From contig NZ_JXYP01000011.1 of assembly GCF_000964005.1 (NCBI RefSeq), forward strand, positions 62,001-126,000: DNA of 64,000 bases, read 5' to 3'. The stretch comes from Williamsia herbipolensis. GTDB taxonomy: Bacteria; Actinomycetota; Actinomycetes; Mycobacteriales; Mycobacteriaceae. The notes under the pieces are model-generated. The model saw only the letters and a program-made list of their open reading frames with translations, made no database searches and was not told the origin of the DNA. The position numbers and the translations under genes are program-made. Shown here in pieces: positions 39,298-48,173 of this stretch. Every line of letters begins with the position of its first letter. Position 1 is the stretch's first letter.

Positions 39298-40095
39298 TCA
39301 GTCCAGGTCGACGATCACCGGTGCGTGGTCGCTGGCGCCCTTGCCCTTTCGTTCCTGGCGGTCGATCTCGGCCCCGGTGACGCGGGCCGCCAGGGCCGGG
39401 GAACACAACGCGAAGTCGATGCGCATGCCCTCGCGACGGGCGAAGCGCAGCTGGGTGTAGTCCCAGTAGGTGAACACCCCGGGCCCCGGGGTGAACGGGC
39501 GGACCACATCGGCGAACCCGGCGTCGACGACCGCATCGAACGCGGCGCGTTCGCGCGGCGAGGTGTGGGTCTTATCGGCGAAATAGGCGGTGTCCCAGAC
39601 ATCGTCGTCGGTGGGCGCGATGTTCCAGTCGCCGGTCAACGCGATCTGCGCCTGCGGGTTGTCGGCGAGCCACGCGGCGCCGGCGGTGCGCAGCGCCTCG
39701 AGCCAGGCCAGTTTGTACTCGTAGTGCGGATCGGTCAGGTCCCGGCCGTTGGGGACATACAGACTCCACACCCGCACCCCACCGCACGTGGCGCCGATCG
39801 CACGCGCCTCGATCACCTTCTCGGCGTCGGCCTTGCCGAAGGCGGGCTGGCCGTCGAAACCGCGGGCCACGTCATCGATGCCGACGCGTGAGGCGATGGC
39901 CACGCCGTTCCACTGGTTGTGGCCGAGCGTCGCGAGGTCGTAGCCCGCGGCCGCGAAACCCATCGCCGGGAACTGTTCGTCGGTGCACTTGGTCTCCTGG
40001 ATGGCCAGGACGTCGATGTCGTGACGTTCGATCCAGTCGACCACCCGTTCGCTGCGGGCCCGGATCGAGTTCACATTCCACGTCGCGATACGCAC
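39298..40095 (-). CDS. xthA: Exodeoxyribonuclease III XthA
   Basis: The 265-residue enzyme cleaves abasic sites and has 3'-5' exonuclease activity in base-excision repair. All exonuclease-phosphatase-type motifs are present: ATWNVNSIR, AIQETKC, GDWNIAPTDDD, RMRIDF-like GMRIDFALCS and the catalytic SDHAPV at the C-terminus. In M. tuberculosis xthA (Rv0427c) lies a few genes past thiC; here the siderophore island separates them. Confidence 0.93.
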   Translation of the reverse strand: MRIATWNVNSIRARSERVVDWIERHDIDVLAIQETKCTDEQFPAMGFAAAGYDLATLGHNQWNGVAIASRVGIDDVARGFDGQPAFGKADAEKVIEARAIGATCGGVRVWSLYVPNGRDLTDPHYEYKLAWLEALRTAGAAWLADNPQAQIALTGDWNIAPTDDDVWDTAYFADKTHTSPRERAAFDAVVDAGFADVVRPFTPGPGVFTYWDYTQLRFARREGMRIDFALCSPALAARVTGAEIDRQERKGKGASDHAPVIVDLD

Positions 40096-40141
40096 GCCTG
40101 CGAACGCTACGCGTCGCCGGTCGGGCAGACCCCGGCGAGGT

Positions 40142-40642
40142 TCAGCCGGTCGCAGCCCGGGGCGCGAGGATGTATCCCATGCCCGGCACGTGTCGGATCC
40201 ACGTCCACCGTGTGGTGAACGGTCCGCCCGGCCCGTTCATGTCGTACATGTGCAGCCACGTAGACCCACCGATGCGGCGGAGCGCGTCGACCCACCCGAC
40301 GTGGCCGTATCGGCTCGCCCCCTGCACGCCCGGCGGGAACACGACCATCGCGAACGGGCGCGGGGCGGCCGATGTCGACCAGCCGGTGGCCCGGGCGTTG
40401 CGATACCAGTCGGCGGCGTTGCCCGCGAGCGCGGCGTAGCGACCGGAGTAGGCGCGGAACTTCTCCATCGCGCCCCAGGTGCACTGGCCCGGTGCACCGG
40501 TGTTGTAGGAGATCGTCTGTCCCACAGCGCGACCGGAGACGACGGTGGCGGGTGCCGCCGACACCGGGGCGGCGGCGACAGCGGCGGGCGCGACCGAGAC
40601 GACCAGCGCGAGGAGGACGCCGAACAGGCGCGAACGCAGCAT
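40142..40642 (-). CDS. Secreted CHAP-domain protein (putative peptidoglycan amidase/endopeptidase)
   Basis: The 166-residue protein has a Sec signal peptide (hydrophobic core about residues 5-25, AAA/VSAA cleavage region) followed directly by a CHAP domain with catalytic Cys54 in GQCTWGAME and His114 in YGHVGWVD. CHAP enzymes hydrolyse peptidoglycan bonds, so it may remodel the cell wall. There is no other domain. ATG 40642 is used; the frame also allows a TTG one codon earlier. Confidence 0.82.
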   Translation of the reverse strand: MLRSRLFGVLLALVVSVAPAAVAAAPVSAAPATVVSGRAVGQTISYNTGAPGQCTWGAMEKFRAYSGRYAALAGNAADWYRNARATGWSTSAAPRPFAMVVFPPGVQGASRYGHVGWVDALRRIGGSTWLHMYDMNGPGGPFTTRWTWIRHVPGMGYILAPRAATG

Positions 40643-40783
40643 CAAGGGCGTGACCTTCGGTTCAGCCGACCCCGAACCGGACGTCTGACGTGGCAGGTGC
40701 CGCGACGAAATGTAACGGAACGGTCGCGGTCGTGTCCACGAAATCGCGGACGCAGGATGCGCCGGGCGATCCGCCCCGGGCGA

Positions 40784-41452
40784 TCAGTTCGGGGCGTTGC
40801 CGGTGAGTCGGTAGGTCTTCGAGGTGCCGTTCTCGTCGGTCACGGTGACGGTGCCGAAGGCCTTCTTGGTGACGTCGCCGAGCACGACGGTCACCTGCTC
40901 ACCGACCACCGAACCCTGTGCACAGTTCGGTTCGCACACCTTGCGCACCTCGGTGCCGCTGCCGACCGCTTCGCGCGCACCCCATCGGGTCCACTGCATG
41001 TTGGTCAGCGAGACGGCGTTGTCGCCGCAGTAGATGGAGGTGATCTCGGTGGGCCGCACCTGCGGGTTGCCCGCGCAGTCGTACACGGCGGCGTCGCGGC
41101 CGTTGCCTGCGGTCTCCGACGCGGTCGACGATGCGGAATCCTCGGTCGACGGCTCCTCGGTGGTGGTGGTGGTCTCCTCGGTCGTGGTGGTCTCGTCGGT
41201 GGTGCTGGGGGTGACGGTGACCGTCTCGGTCGTCGGTGTCGACGACGTCGATGCGCTCGCGGCGGTCGGGGAGTCGCTCGAGCCCGAGGTCGCGATGAGG
41301 ATCGCCGCGATCACGATCGCGACCGCGGCGACGGCGGAGATCGCCAACAGGATCGTGGTCCGGCGGGACGAGGGATCGGGTCCGGCGGCGGGGTCGGATC
41401 CGGGTTCGTCAGGCTGGGGATCGTGGGGTCCGGGTGTGAAGGGCTCAGTCAT
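40784..41452 (-). CDS. Membrane-anchored protein with Thr-rich stalk, unknown function
   Basis: The 222-residue protein has a Pro/Asp-rich cytoplasmic N-terminus, one membrane span at about residues 32-55, a Ser/Thr/Glu-rich stalk and a C-terminal extracytoplasmic domain of about 100 residues with four cysteines (VYDCAGN, SIYCGDN, VCEPNC). The cysteines suggest two disulfides. The family was not recognised. The low-complexity stalk may be O-mannosylated, as is common for such proteins in actinobacteria; that is inference. Confidence 0.7.
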   Translation of the reverse strand: MTEPFTPGPHDPQPDEPGSDPAAGPDPSSRRTTILLAISAVAAVAIVIAAILIATSGSSDSPTAASASTSSTPTTETVTVTPSTTDETTTTEETTTTTEEPSTEDSASSTASETAGNGRDAAVYDCAGNPQVRPTEITSIYCGDNAVSLTNMQWTRWGAREAVGSGTEVRKVCEPNCAQGSVVGEQVTVVLGDVTKKAFGTVTVTDENGTSKTYRLTGNAPN

Positions 41453-41563
41453 GGCCGTCCAAGGATAGGGGACGTGTCTGAGAGGCCCCGGGCGTCGTTC
41501 CGGTGGACAGGTGTCGCGGGTCGCCCTAGCGTTCCCCGTACGTTCCCCACGGAAGGAGCCGCG

Positions 41564-41857
41564 ATGCCGTTGTACGGATTCCGCTGTGACCAGGGATGTG
41601 GCGACACCGAGCGTGCGTATTCGATGGCGTCGGTGCCCGATCGGATCGACTGTCCGGACTGTGGTGCGGTTGCCCGTCGACGATTCGACTCGATCGCGGT
41701 GAGCCACCGGGGCTCGGTGGCGATGCGATTGCACGACGCCACCGCCGCGACCGCGCAGTCGCCGCGGGTCACCTCGTCGATATCTGCGACGAACTCCGGT
41801 CGCGGCCGGCGGCCGGTGTCGACCGATCCGCGTCATCGACGCCTGCCCCGCCCCTGA
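41564..41857 (+). CDS. fmdB: FmdB-type zinc-ribbon protein
   Basis: The 97-residue protein begins MPLYGFRCDQGC and has a second CPDCG pair, the four cysteines of the FmdB/CxxC regulatory zinc ribbon, followed by a disordered basic tail. In Methylophilus and related systems fmdB lies next to the formamidase gene and is thought to affect its expression; here it is directly upstream of fmdA on the same strand (34 nt). ATG 41564 follows GGAAGGAG. Confidence 0.82.
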   Translation: MPLYGFRCDQGCGDTERAYSMASVPDRIDCPDCGAVARRRFDSIAVSHRGSVAMRLHDATAATAQSPRVTSSISATNSGRGRRPVSTDPRHRRLPRP

Positions 41858-41891
41858 CCTCCTCGAGAACCTTCACGAGATCGGAAACCGC

Positions 41892-43145
41892 ATGCCCGAG
41901 TTGATCTTCCCGTTGGATTCCACCAAGCCGTTCACGGCACAGGAGAAGGTCGGGCACAACCGATGGCATCCCGACATCCCCGCCGCGGTGACCGTCAAGG
42001 CCGGCGACTCGTTCCGGGTGCACTGCCGCGAATGGTTCGACGGCGCCATCGTCAACGACGACTCCGCCGACGACATCCGCGACGCCCCGTTGGCCGGTGT
42101 CCACGTACTCTCGGGACCCATCGCGGTGGAGGGCGCGAAACCCGGCGATCTGCTCATCGTCGACATCCTCGACATCGGGCCCATTCCCCAGGAGGACTCC
42201 GGGCCGCTGGCGGGCCAGGGGTGGGGCTACACCGGCATCTTCCCGACCCTCAACGGCGGCGGGTTCCTCACCGAGCAGTTCCCCGACGCCTACAAGGCGA
42301 TCTGGGATTTCAGCGGCCAGAAGACGACGTCGCGGCACGTCCCGCACGTCGAGTTCACCGGCATCGTGCACCCCGGACTGATGGGTACGGCGCCCTCGAG
42401 AGACCTGCTGAGCACGTGGAACACGCGTGAGGCCGCGCTCATCGCGACCGATCCCGATCGCGTCCCGCCGCTGGCGTTACCGCCCCTCCCGGACAGCGCG
42501 ATCCTCGGGTCGCTCACCGGCGAGGAGTTCGACACCGTCGCCGCCGAGGGCGCGCGGACCGCCCCGCCGCGGGAGAACGGCGGCAACCAGGACATCAAGA
42601 ACCTGACCAAGGGCAGCCGGATCTTCTACCCCGTGTTCGTCGACGGCGCGAACCTGTCGGTGGGCGATCTCCATTTCTCGCAGGGCGACGGTGAGATCAC
42701 CTTCTGCGGTGCGATCGAGATGGGCGGGTTCATCGACCTGCGCGTGGAGATCCTCCGTGACGGCATGAGCACCTACGGCGTCAGCGAGAACGCGATCTTC
42801 ATGCCCGGCAACACCGATCCGCAGTACTCGGAGTTCCTCGCGTTCTCCGGGACGTCGGTCACCCTCGACGGTGAACAGCGCTACCTCGACTCCCATCTGG
42901 CGTACCAGCGGGCGTGTCTGCACGCCATCGACTACCTCACGAAGTTCGGCTACTCGCCGGAGCAGGCCTACCTCCTGCTCGGCGCCGCGCCGATCGAGGG
43001 TCGACTCTCGGGAGTCGTCGACATCCCGAATGCCTGTGCAACCGTCTACATCCCGACGGCCATCTTCGATTTCCCGATCGCACCGAGCGCGTCCGGTCCG
43101 TTCCAGATCGATCCCGGTATCGGAGCCCCGCACTCGGCCTTCTGA
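41892..43145 (+). CDS. fmdA: Formamidase (acetamidase/formamidase family)
   Basis: FmdA hydrolyses formamide to formate and ammonia. The 417-residue protein shows family features: GHNRWHPDIP near the start, the VHVLSGPI and DLLIVDILDIGP segments, HPGLMGTAPS, GGNQDIKNL and the C-terminal DIPNACATVYIPTAIFDF. With the FmdB-type protein just upstream it forms a short nitrogen-scavenging operon. Confidence 0.9.
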   Translation: MPELIFPLDSTKPFTAQEKVGHNRWHPDIPAAVTVKAGDSFRVHCREWFDGAIVNDDSADDIRDAPLAGVHVLSGPIAVEGAKPGDLLIVDILDIGPIPQEDSGPLAGQGWGYTGIFPTLNGGGFLTEQFPDAYKAIWDFSGQKTTSRHVPHVEFTGIVHPGLMGTAPSRDLLSTWNTREAALIATDPDRVPPLALPPLPDSAILGSLTGEEFDTVAAEGARTAPPRENGGNQDIKNLTKGSRIFYPVFVDGANLSVGDLHFSQGDGEITFCGAIEMGGFIDLRVEILRDGMSTYGVSENAIFMPGNTDPQYSEFLAFSGTSVTLDGEQRYLDSHLAYQRACLHAIDYLTKFGYSPEQAYLLLGAAPIEGRLSGVVDIPNACATVYIPTAIFDFPIAPSASGPFQIDPGIGAPHSAF

Positions 43146-43151
43146 CCGGTC

Positions 43152-43520
43152 TCAGCCCGGCTTCTTGTCCGGTCCTCCGGGTCCACCGGCAGGGCCACCC
43201 GCGCCGGGACCGGGTTTCGTGTCGTCCTGCTTCTTCTGCTGACCGGGCGGCTCTTTCGGTCCTGCCGGGGCGGGTGCCTGTTCGGTCGTCGGGGGAGTCT
43301 GCGTGGTGGTGGTCGTCGTCGTCTCGGACGTCGTGGGCGTCGTGGGCGGCGAAGACGGGACACCCGACGTCACCGCCGGCACCGGCTGGTCGTCACCTCG
43401 GCACGACACCCCGATCGCCAGCACGACGACAAGGATCGCGAGCAGCGCGGCGACCGCGACGAGGACACGGGTGCGCCGCGTGCGCTGCTCCTCGGCCGGC
43501 GACGGCATCTGCAGGGTCAT
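43152..43520 (-). CDS. Small membrane-anchored Thr/Pro-rich protein, unknown
   Basis: The 122-residue protein has one membrane span (about residues 18-40) ending in a lone cysteine, then a Thr-rich and Pro/Gly/Lys-rich low-complexity tail outside the membrane. No domain is recognisable. It converges on fmdA with 6 nt between the stops and is divergent from the next small gene. Confidence 0.6.
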   Translation of the reverse strand: MTLQMPSPAEEQRTRRTRVLVAVAALLAILVVVLAIGVSCRGDDQPVPAVTSGVPSSPPTTPTTSETTTTTTTQTPPTTEQAPAPAGPKEPPGQQKKQDDTKPGPGAGGPAGGPGGPDKKPG

Positions 43521-43625
43521 CGTTGTGAGCCTACGACGGCGTCACCGCTCGAACCGGGCGCCCTCCGGTCGGATTGTCGGTCCTCGAGCCATGTGTCCAG
43601 ACGCCACAGATGGGAGAATTACGTG

Positions 43626-43871
43626 ATGGCGAGAGGACTGACGTGGCGCCCCCGGCGGCCGAAGGACTTGCGCTGGCTCTGGGTGGTCGGCGTCGTACTC
43701 GTCATCGTCGGGGCCGCACTCAACGAAGGACCGAGCGGAGACATGCAAGGCTTGTCGACGCCCCCGGTCTCGAGGGACGTGGTGGCGACGCAGGGATCGC
43801 CTGCGGTGGCTGTGGACGACCCGCCCGGGCGCGAATGTGACGTCGCCGGAGGTGCGTCGAAAAGAACGTGA
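43626..43871 (+). CDS. Small single-span membrane protein, unknown
   Basis: The 81-residue protein has a basic N-terminus (RPRRPKD), one membrane span at about residues 18-33 and a short hydrophilic tail with no recognised domain. ATG 43626 is spaced from GGGAG; an ATG further upstream in frame is possible. Confidence that it is expressed is moderate. Confidence 0.45.
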   Translation: MARGLTWRPRRPKDLRWLWVVGVVLVIVGAALNEGPSGDMQGLSTPPVSRDVVATQGSPAVAVDDPPGRECDVAGGASKRT

Positions 43872-43903
43872 CCTGCCGCGGGGCCCGGTTCTAGGGTTCA
43901 ACC

Positions 43904-44251
43904 ATGCATCCGCCCGCCACCCCGGAGTACTTCCACGTGTCGTCGTCGGTGAACCGCGCCTCGATTACCGAGCACGGCCTCGACGTGGCGCGGATGGGAG
44001 CGGCACGAGGCATCGCGGGAAGCCGTGAGCCGGAGGAGCACGGGTGCTTCGTCGCATGCGGTGCATTCGAGCGGGACTGGTTCGTGCGCATGAACAACAC
44101 CGGAGGACCCGTCGACGTCTGGCGGATTCATCCCCTCGACCCCGACCGCCTGGTCACCCATCGACATGGGCACCGATATGTGCCCGGTGCCATCTCGGTC
44201 GACCAGATTTCGCTGCACGAGTCCGACATCCCGCCGTACGTTCGCCACTGA
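43904..44251 (+). CDS. Small protein with possible ADP-ribosyltransferase-like fold
   Basis: This 115-residue protein was not firmly recognised. The opening EYFHVSSSVNRASITEHGLD resembles the first strand-helix unit of ADP-ribosyltransferase-fold families (Y/F-H-x-S/T then xxSIxxxGL, as in RNA 2'-phosphotransferase-like and DarT-like proteins). It is followed by RGIAGSREPEEHGCFV and a VDVWRIHPLDPDRL strand. It is short for the fold and has no antitoxin-like neighbour. The array at 44240-44364 begins within its last codons. Confidence 0.5.
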   Translation: MHPPATPEYFHVSSSVNRASITEHGLDVARMGAARGIAGSREPEEHGCFVACGAFERDWFVRMNNTGGPVDVWRIHPLDPDRLVTHRHGHRYVPGAISVDQISLHESDIPPYVRH

Positions 44252-44364
44252 CGCGCGGAGTTCGCACGTCAGTGGCGCTGTTCGCGCGCTGTGGCACCGT
44301 TCGCATGCCGCCGGCAGGGTGCGAACGACCCGACAGCGTGCGAACGGTGCACGAGCGTGCGAAC
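44240..44364. repeat. Periodic inverted array of GTTCGC/GTGCGAAC units (19-20 bp period)
   Basis: GTTCGC occurs at 44240, 44260, 44280 and 44299; then the opposite orientation GTGCGAAC occurs at 44319, 44338 and 44357. Spacing is 19-20 bp throughout. The design matches the array at 21.8 kb, although the sequence is unrelated. It starts in the last codons of the preceding gene and fills much of the 212-bp gap before the ethanolamine permease. Confidence 0.75.
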
Positions 44365-44463
44365 GCGCAACCAGGCGGGGGAGAAAAGTTCAGAACGGTG
44401 AACGAAACATGCCCGAAAAGCCGATATCACCCGTAGTTCTCACAACGGGTCTAGCGTCCGGTC

Positions 44464-45900
44464 ATGACGATCGACAAGTCCGCCCCGCCGGTGTCCGCGG
44501 CGCCGAAAGGTGCAGGTGCCGAGAGTGATTACCTCGAGAAACGACAGCTGAAGAAAGGGACCGCGGGCTGGGTCCTGCTCGCCGGTCTCGGCGTCAGCTA
44601 CGTCATCTCCGGCGACTACGCCGGATGGAACGGCGGACTCGGTGAGGGCGGTTTCGGTGGGCTGCTCATCGCCGCGATCATCATCGCCGCGATGTATCTC
44701 GCGATGGTGCTAGGCATGGCCGAGATGTCCTCGGCGCTGCCGGCCGCGGGCGGCGGCTACACCTTCGCGCGCCGCGCGATGGGCCCCTGGGGCGGATTTG
44801 CCACCGGCACCGCGATTCTCATCGAATACGCGATCGCGCCGGCTGCCATCGCCACGTTCATCGGCGCCTACGTCGAATCGCTGAACCTGTTCGGCATCAC
44901 CGACGGGTGGTGGGTGTACCTCGTCGCATACGCGATCTTCATCGGGGTGCACCTCGTGGGCGCGGGCGAGGCCCTCAAGGCCATGTTCGTCATCACCGGC
45001 ATCGCGCTGGTCGGACTCGTCGTCTTCGCCGTGGCGGCCGCGGGCATGTTCGACGCGTCGAATCTGACCAACATCGCCGCCGACCCCGACGCCGCCGGGT
45101 CGTCGAGCTTCCTGCCGAACGGCTACCTCGGTATCTGGTCGGCCATCCCCTTCGCGATCTGGTTCTTCCTCGCCGTCGAGGGTGTGCCGCTCGCCGCCGA
45201 GGAGGCCGAGAACCCCGAGCGCAACGTCCCGCGCGGCATCATCGTCGCGATGCTGATGCTGGTGGTCACCGGTGCGGTGGTGCTTGTGCTCGCGACCGGC
45301 GCGATGGGCGCCGACGAGATCTCCGGCTCGGGCAACCCGCTGGTCGAGGCGCTCGGCGACGGTACCGCCGCCACGGTCGTCAACTACATCGGCCTGGCCG
45401 GACTGGTCGCCAGCTTCTTCTCGATCATCTACGCCTACTCGCGCCAGACGTTCGCGCTGTCGCGCGCCGGGTATCTCCCGACGTCGCTGTCGCTGACCAA
45501 CAACCGCAAGGCGCCGGTGTGGGCGCTGATCATCCCGGGCGTGATCGGGTTCGGACTCACCTTCATCGGTGAGGGTGCGATGTTGCTGAACATGGCCGTG
45601 TTCGGCGCCGCGCTGAGCTATGTGTTGATGATGATCAGCCACATCGTGTTGCGCGTCCGCGAGCCCGACATGCCGCGCCCGTACCGCACCCCCGGCGGCA
45701 TCGTGACCACTGGGTTCGCACTGGTCATCGCGATCGCGGCGGTCATCGCCACCTTCCTCGTCGACACCACCGCCGCGCTGTGGACACTCGGGGCGTTCGC
45801 CGCGTTCATGGCCTACTTCGGTCTCTACAGCCGACGACATTTGGTGGCGGGATCCCCCGACGAGGAGTTCGCCCTGCTGGCCGACGACGAGGTGGCGTGA
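44464..45900 (+). CDS. eat: Ethanolamine permease (APC superfamily)
   Basis: The 478-residue protein has about 12 membrane spans and the amino-acid/polyamine/organocation pattern, with GVSYVISGDYAGWNGGLGEGGFGG near the start, which is typical of ethanolamine permeases. It lies 3 nt before eutB, so uptake and breakdown of ethanolamine are encoded together. Confidence 0.87.
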   Translation: MTIDKSAPPVSAAPKGAGAESDYLEKRQLKKGTAGWVLLAGLGVSYVISGDYAGWNGGLGEGGFGGLLIAAIIIAAMYLAMVLGMAEMSSALPAAGGGYTFARRAMGPWGGFATGTAILIEYAIAPAAIATFIGAYVESLNLFGITDGWWVYLVAYAIFIGVHLVGAGEALKAMFVITGIALVGLVVFAVAAAGMFDASNLTNIAADPDAAGSSSFLPNGYLGIWSAIPFAIWFFLAVEGVPLAAEEAENPERNVPRGIIVAMLMLVVTGAVVLVLATGAMGADEISGSGNPLVEALGDGTAATVVNYIGLAGLVASFFSIIYAYSRQTFALSRAGYLPTSLSLTNNRKAPVWALIIPGVIGFGLTFIGEGAMLLNMAVFGAALSYVLMMISHIVLRVREPDMPRPYRTPGGIVTTGFALVIAIAAVIATFLVDTTAALWTLGAFAAFMAYFGLYSRRHLVAGSPDEEFALLADDEVA

Positions 45901-45903
45901 GGG

Positions 45904-47328
45904 GTGTCGACCCATCGGCAGACGCTCGGCGGCACCACCTTCACCTTCGACTCGCTCATCGAGCTGCTCGCCAAGGCCACGCCGCGGCGTAGTGGGGACG
46001 AGCTCGCCGGATGCGCGGCGCAGACCGACCTCGAACGCGCCGCCGCGCAGTGGGCGCTCGCCGACGTCGCGCTGACCACCTTCCTCGAGGATCTCGTGAT
46101 GCCCTACGAGACCGACGAGGTGACGCGGCTCATCATCGACACCCACGACACCGCGGCGTTCGCCCCGATCGCGTCGATGACCGTCGGCCAACTGCGCGAC
46201 CACCTGCTGTCGGTCGCGAGCGCACCCGACGCCGCGAGGACGCTCGCGGCCCTCGGACCGGGACTCACCCCGGAGATGGTCGCCGCGGTGAGCAAGCTGA
46301 TGCGCAACCAGGACCTCATCGCCGTCGCGAAAGCGTGCCGCGTGACCACGGCATTCCGCACGACCATCGGGTTGCCGGGCACGCTGACGACCCGGCTGCA
46401 GCCCAACCACCCGACCGACGACCCGCTCGGTATCGCCGCGGCCACCCTCGACGGTCTGCTGCTCGGCTGCGGCGACGCGGTCATCGGCATCAACCCCGCG
46501 ACCGATTCCCCGCAGGCCACCTCTGACCTGCTGCACCTGCTCGACGACATTCGCGTCCGGTACGCGATCCCCGTCCAGTCGTGCGTGCTGTCGCACGTCA
46601 CCACCACGATCGGGCTGATCGAGGCCGGTGCCCCCGTCGACCTGGTCTTCCAGTCGGTCGCGGGCACGGAGGGCGCCAACCGGGGTTTCGGTGTCGATCT
46701 CGCCGTGCTGCGCGAGGGCAACGAGGCGGGGAAGTCGTTGCGGCGCGGCACCGTCGGCGACAACGTGATGTACCTCGAGACCGGGCAGGGCTCGGCGCTC
46801 TCGGCGGGCGCGCACATCGGTACGGGCGGCAGGCCGGTCGATCAGCAGACACTCGAGGTGCGTGCCTATGCCGTTGCGCGCGAACTCGATCCGCTGCTCG
46901 TCAACACCGTGGTCGGATTCATCGGGCCCGAGTACCTCTTCGACGGCAAGCAGATCATCCGCGCGGGGCTCGAGGACCACTTCTGCGGCAAACTCCTCGG
47001 ACTGCCGATGGGTGTCGACGTCTGCTACACCAACCACGCCGAGGCCGATCAAGACGACATGGACACCCTGCTCACGCTTCTCGGCGCGGCCGGTGTGCCG
47101 TTCGTGATCACCGTCCCCGGAGCCGACGACGTCATGCTCGGGTACCAGAGCCTGTCGTTCCACGACGCCCTCTACGCACGCCGCGTCCTCGGGTTGCGGC
47201 CGGCACCCGAGTTCGAGGCCTGGCTCGATTCGGTCGGCATGCTCGACGCGGGGGGTCGCATCCTCGACCTCGCCCCCGAGGCGTCGCCGCTGCGTGCCCT
47301 CACCGACGCCACGGCGGCCCACTCGTGA
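45904..47328 (+). CDS. eutB: Ethanolamine ammonia-lyase large subunit EutB
   Basis: EutB is the catalytic TIM-barrel subunit of the adenosylcobalamin-dependent lyase that converts ethanolamine to acetaldehyde and ammonia. The 474-residue protein has KLMRNQDLIAVA, RLQPNHPTDD, DAVIGINPATD, FQSVAGTEGANRGFG, MYLETGQGSALSAGAH and DVCYTNHAEADQDDM, all EutB hallmarks. GTG 45904 overlaps no gene but follows the permease closely. No microcompartment shell or reactivase gene is present in the window. Confidence 0.95.
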   Translation: MSTHRQTLGGTTFTFDSLIELLAKATPRRSGDELAGCAAQTDLERAAAQWALADVALTTFLEDLVMPYETDEVTRLIIDTHDTAAFAPIASMTVGQLRDHLLSVASAPDAARTLAALGPGLTPEMVAAVSKLMRNQDLIAVAKACRVTTAFRTTIGLPGTLTTRLQPNHPTDDPLGIAAATLDGLLLGCGDAVIGINPATDSPQATSDLLHLLDDIRVRYAIPVQSCVLSHVTTTIGLIEAGAPVDLVFQSVAGTEGANRGFGVDLAVLREGNEAGKSLRRGTVGDNVMYLETGQGSALSAGAHIGTGGRPVDQQTLEVRAYAVARELDPLLVNTVVGFIGPEYLFDGKQIIRAGLEDHFCGKLLGLPMGVDVCYTNHAEADQDDMDTLLTLLGAAGVPFVITVPGADDVMLGYQSLSFHDALYARRVLGLRPAPEFEAWLDSVGMLDAGGRILDLAPEASPLRALTDATAAHS

Positions 47329-48050
47329 GCGATCTCTGGGACATGCTGCGCGAGAACACCGCCGCCCGTATCGGTCTCGGACGGGCGGGCGATTCGCTGC
47401 CCACGGCGCGGGTGCTGGAGTTCGCGGCCGCGCACGCCGCGGCCCGCGATGCCGTGCACCATCCGCTCGACGTCGAGGGTCTCGTGGCGGCGATCGCACC
47501 GATCGGACTCGGCACGCCCGAGGTCGTCGCCAGTCGGGCGGTCGACCGCAGTGAGTACCTCCGTCGCCCCGACTTCGGACGTACGCCCGGCGACGACTTC
47601 TCGGTGGCCACCGCGGACGCCGACATCGGCATCGTCCTCGCCGACGGGCTCTCGCCGATCGCCCTCACCGAACACGCCGTCGGGGTGGTGACCGCGATCA
47701 AGGACGTTCTCGCACCCACGTATTCGATCGCCACACCGGTGATCGCCACCCAGGCGCGTGTCGCGCTCGGCGACCACATCGGCGCCGCCCAGAAGGTCGG
47801 GACGCTCATCGTCGTGATCGGGGAGCGGCCGGGGTTGTCGGTCGCCGACAGCGTCGGGATCTACCTCACCCACCTGCCGCGACCCGGACGTGCCGATTCC
47901 GAACGCAACTGCATCTCCAACATCCACCCGCCCGGAGGCCAGAGCTATGTCGGTGCGGCGCGTGTGGTGGCCGCGTTGGTGGAAGGTGCCCGTGCACTGG
48001 GCCGTAGCGGTGTCGACCTGAAGGACACCAGCCGCACCCTCACCACCTGA
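47325..48050 (+). CDS. eutC: Ethanolamine ammonia-lyase small subunit EutC
   Basis: EutC completes the B12-binding site of the lyase. The 241-residue protein begins with DLWDMLRENTAARIGLGRAG and has TADADIGIVLADGLSP, IATQARVALGDHIGAAQKV, IGERPGLSVADSVGIYLTH and SERNCISNIHPPGG, conserved in the family. Its GTG start overlaps the eutB stop by 4 nt. Confidence 0.94.
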   Translation: MSDLWDMLRENTAARIGLGRAGDSLPTARVLEFAAAHAAARDAVHHPLDVEGLVAAIAPIGLGTPEVVASRAVDRSEYLRRPDFGRTPGDDFSVATADADIGIVLADGLSPIALTEHAVGVVTAIKDVLAPTYSIATPVIATQARVALGDHIGAAQKVGTLIVVIGERPGLSVADSVGIYLTHLPRPGRADSERNCISNIHPPGGQSYVGAARVVAALVEGARALGRSGVDLKDTSRTLTT

Positions 48051-48173
48051 CCGGCGAGCGGGCGTGTCGCGGACGATCCCATAGGCGTCTGTCGGGTGGC
48101 TCACAGGAAGCACCCAGGGTCGGCGCACACGATGGTTCTCATCAGCCAACCACCACCGACACAGGAGTCGACG

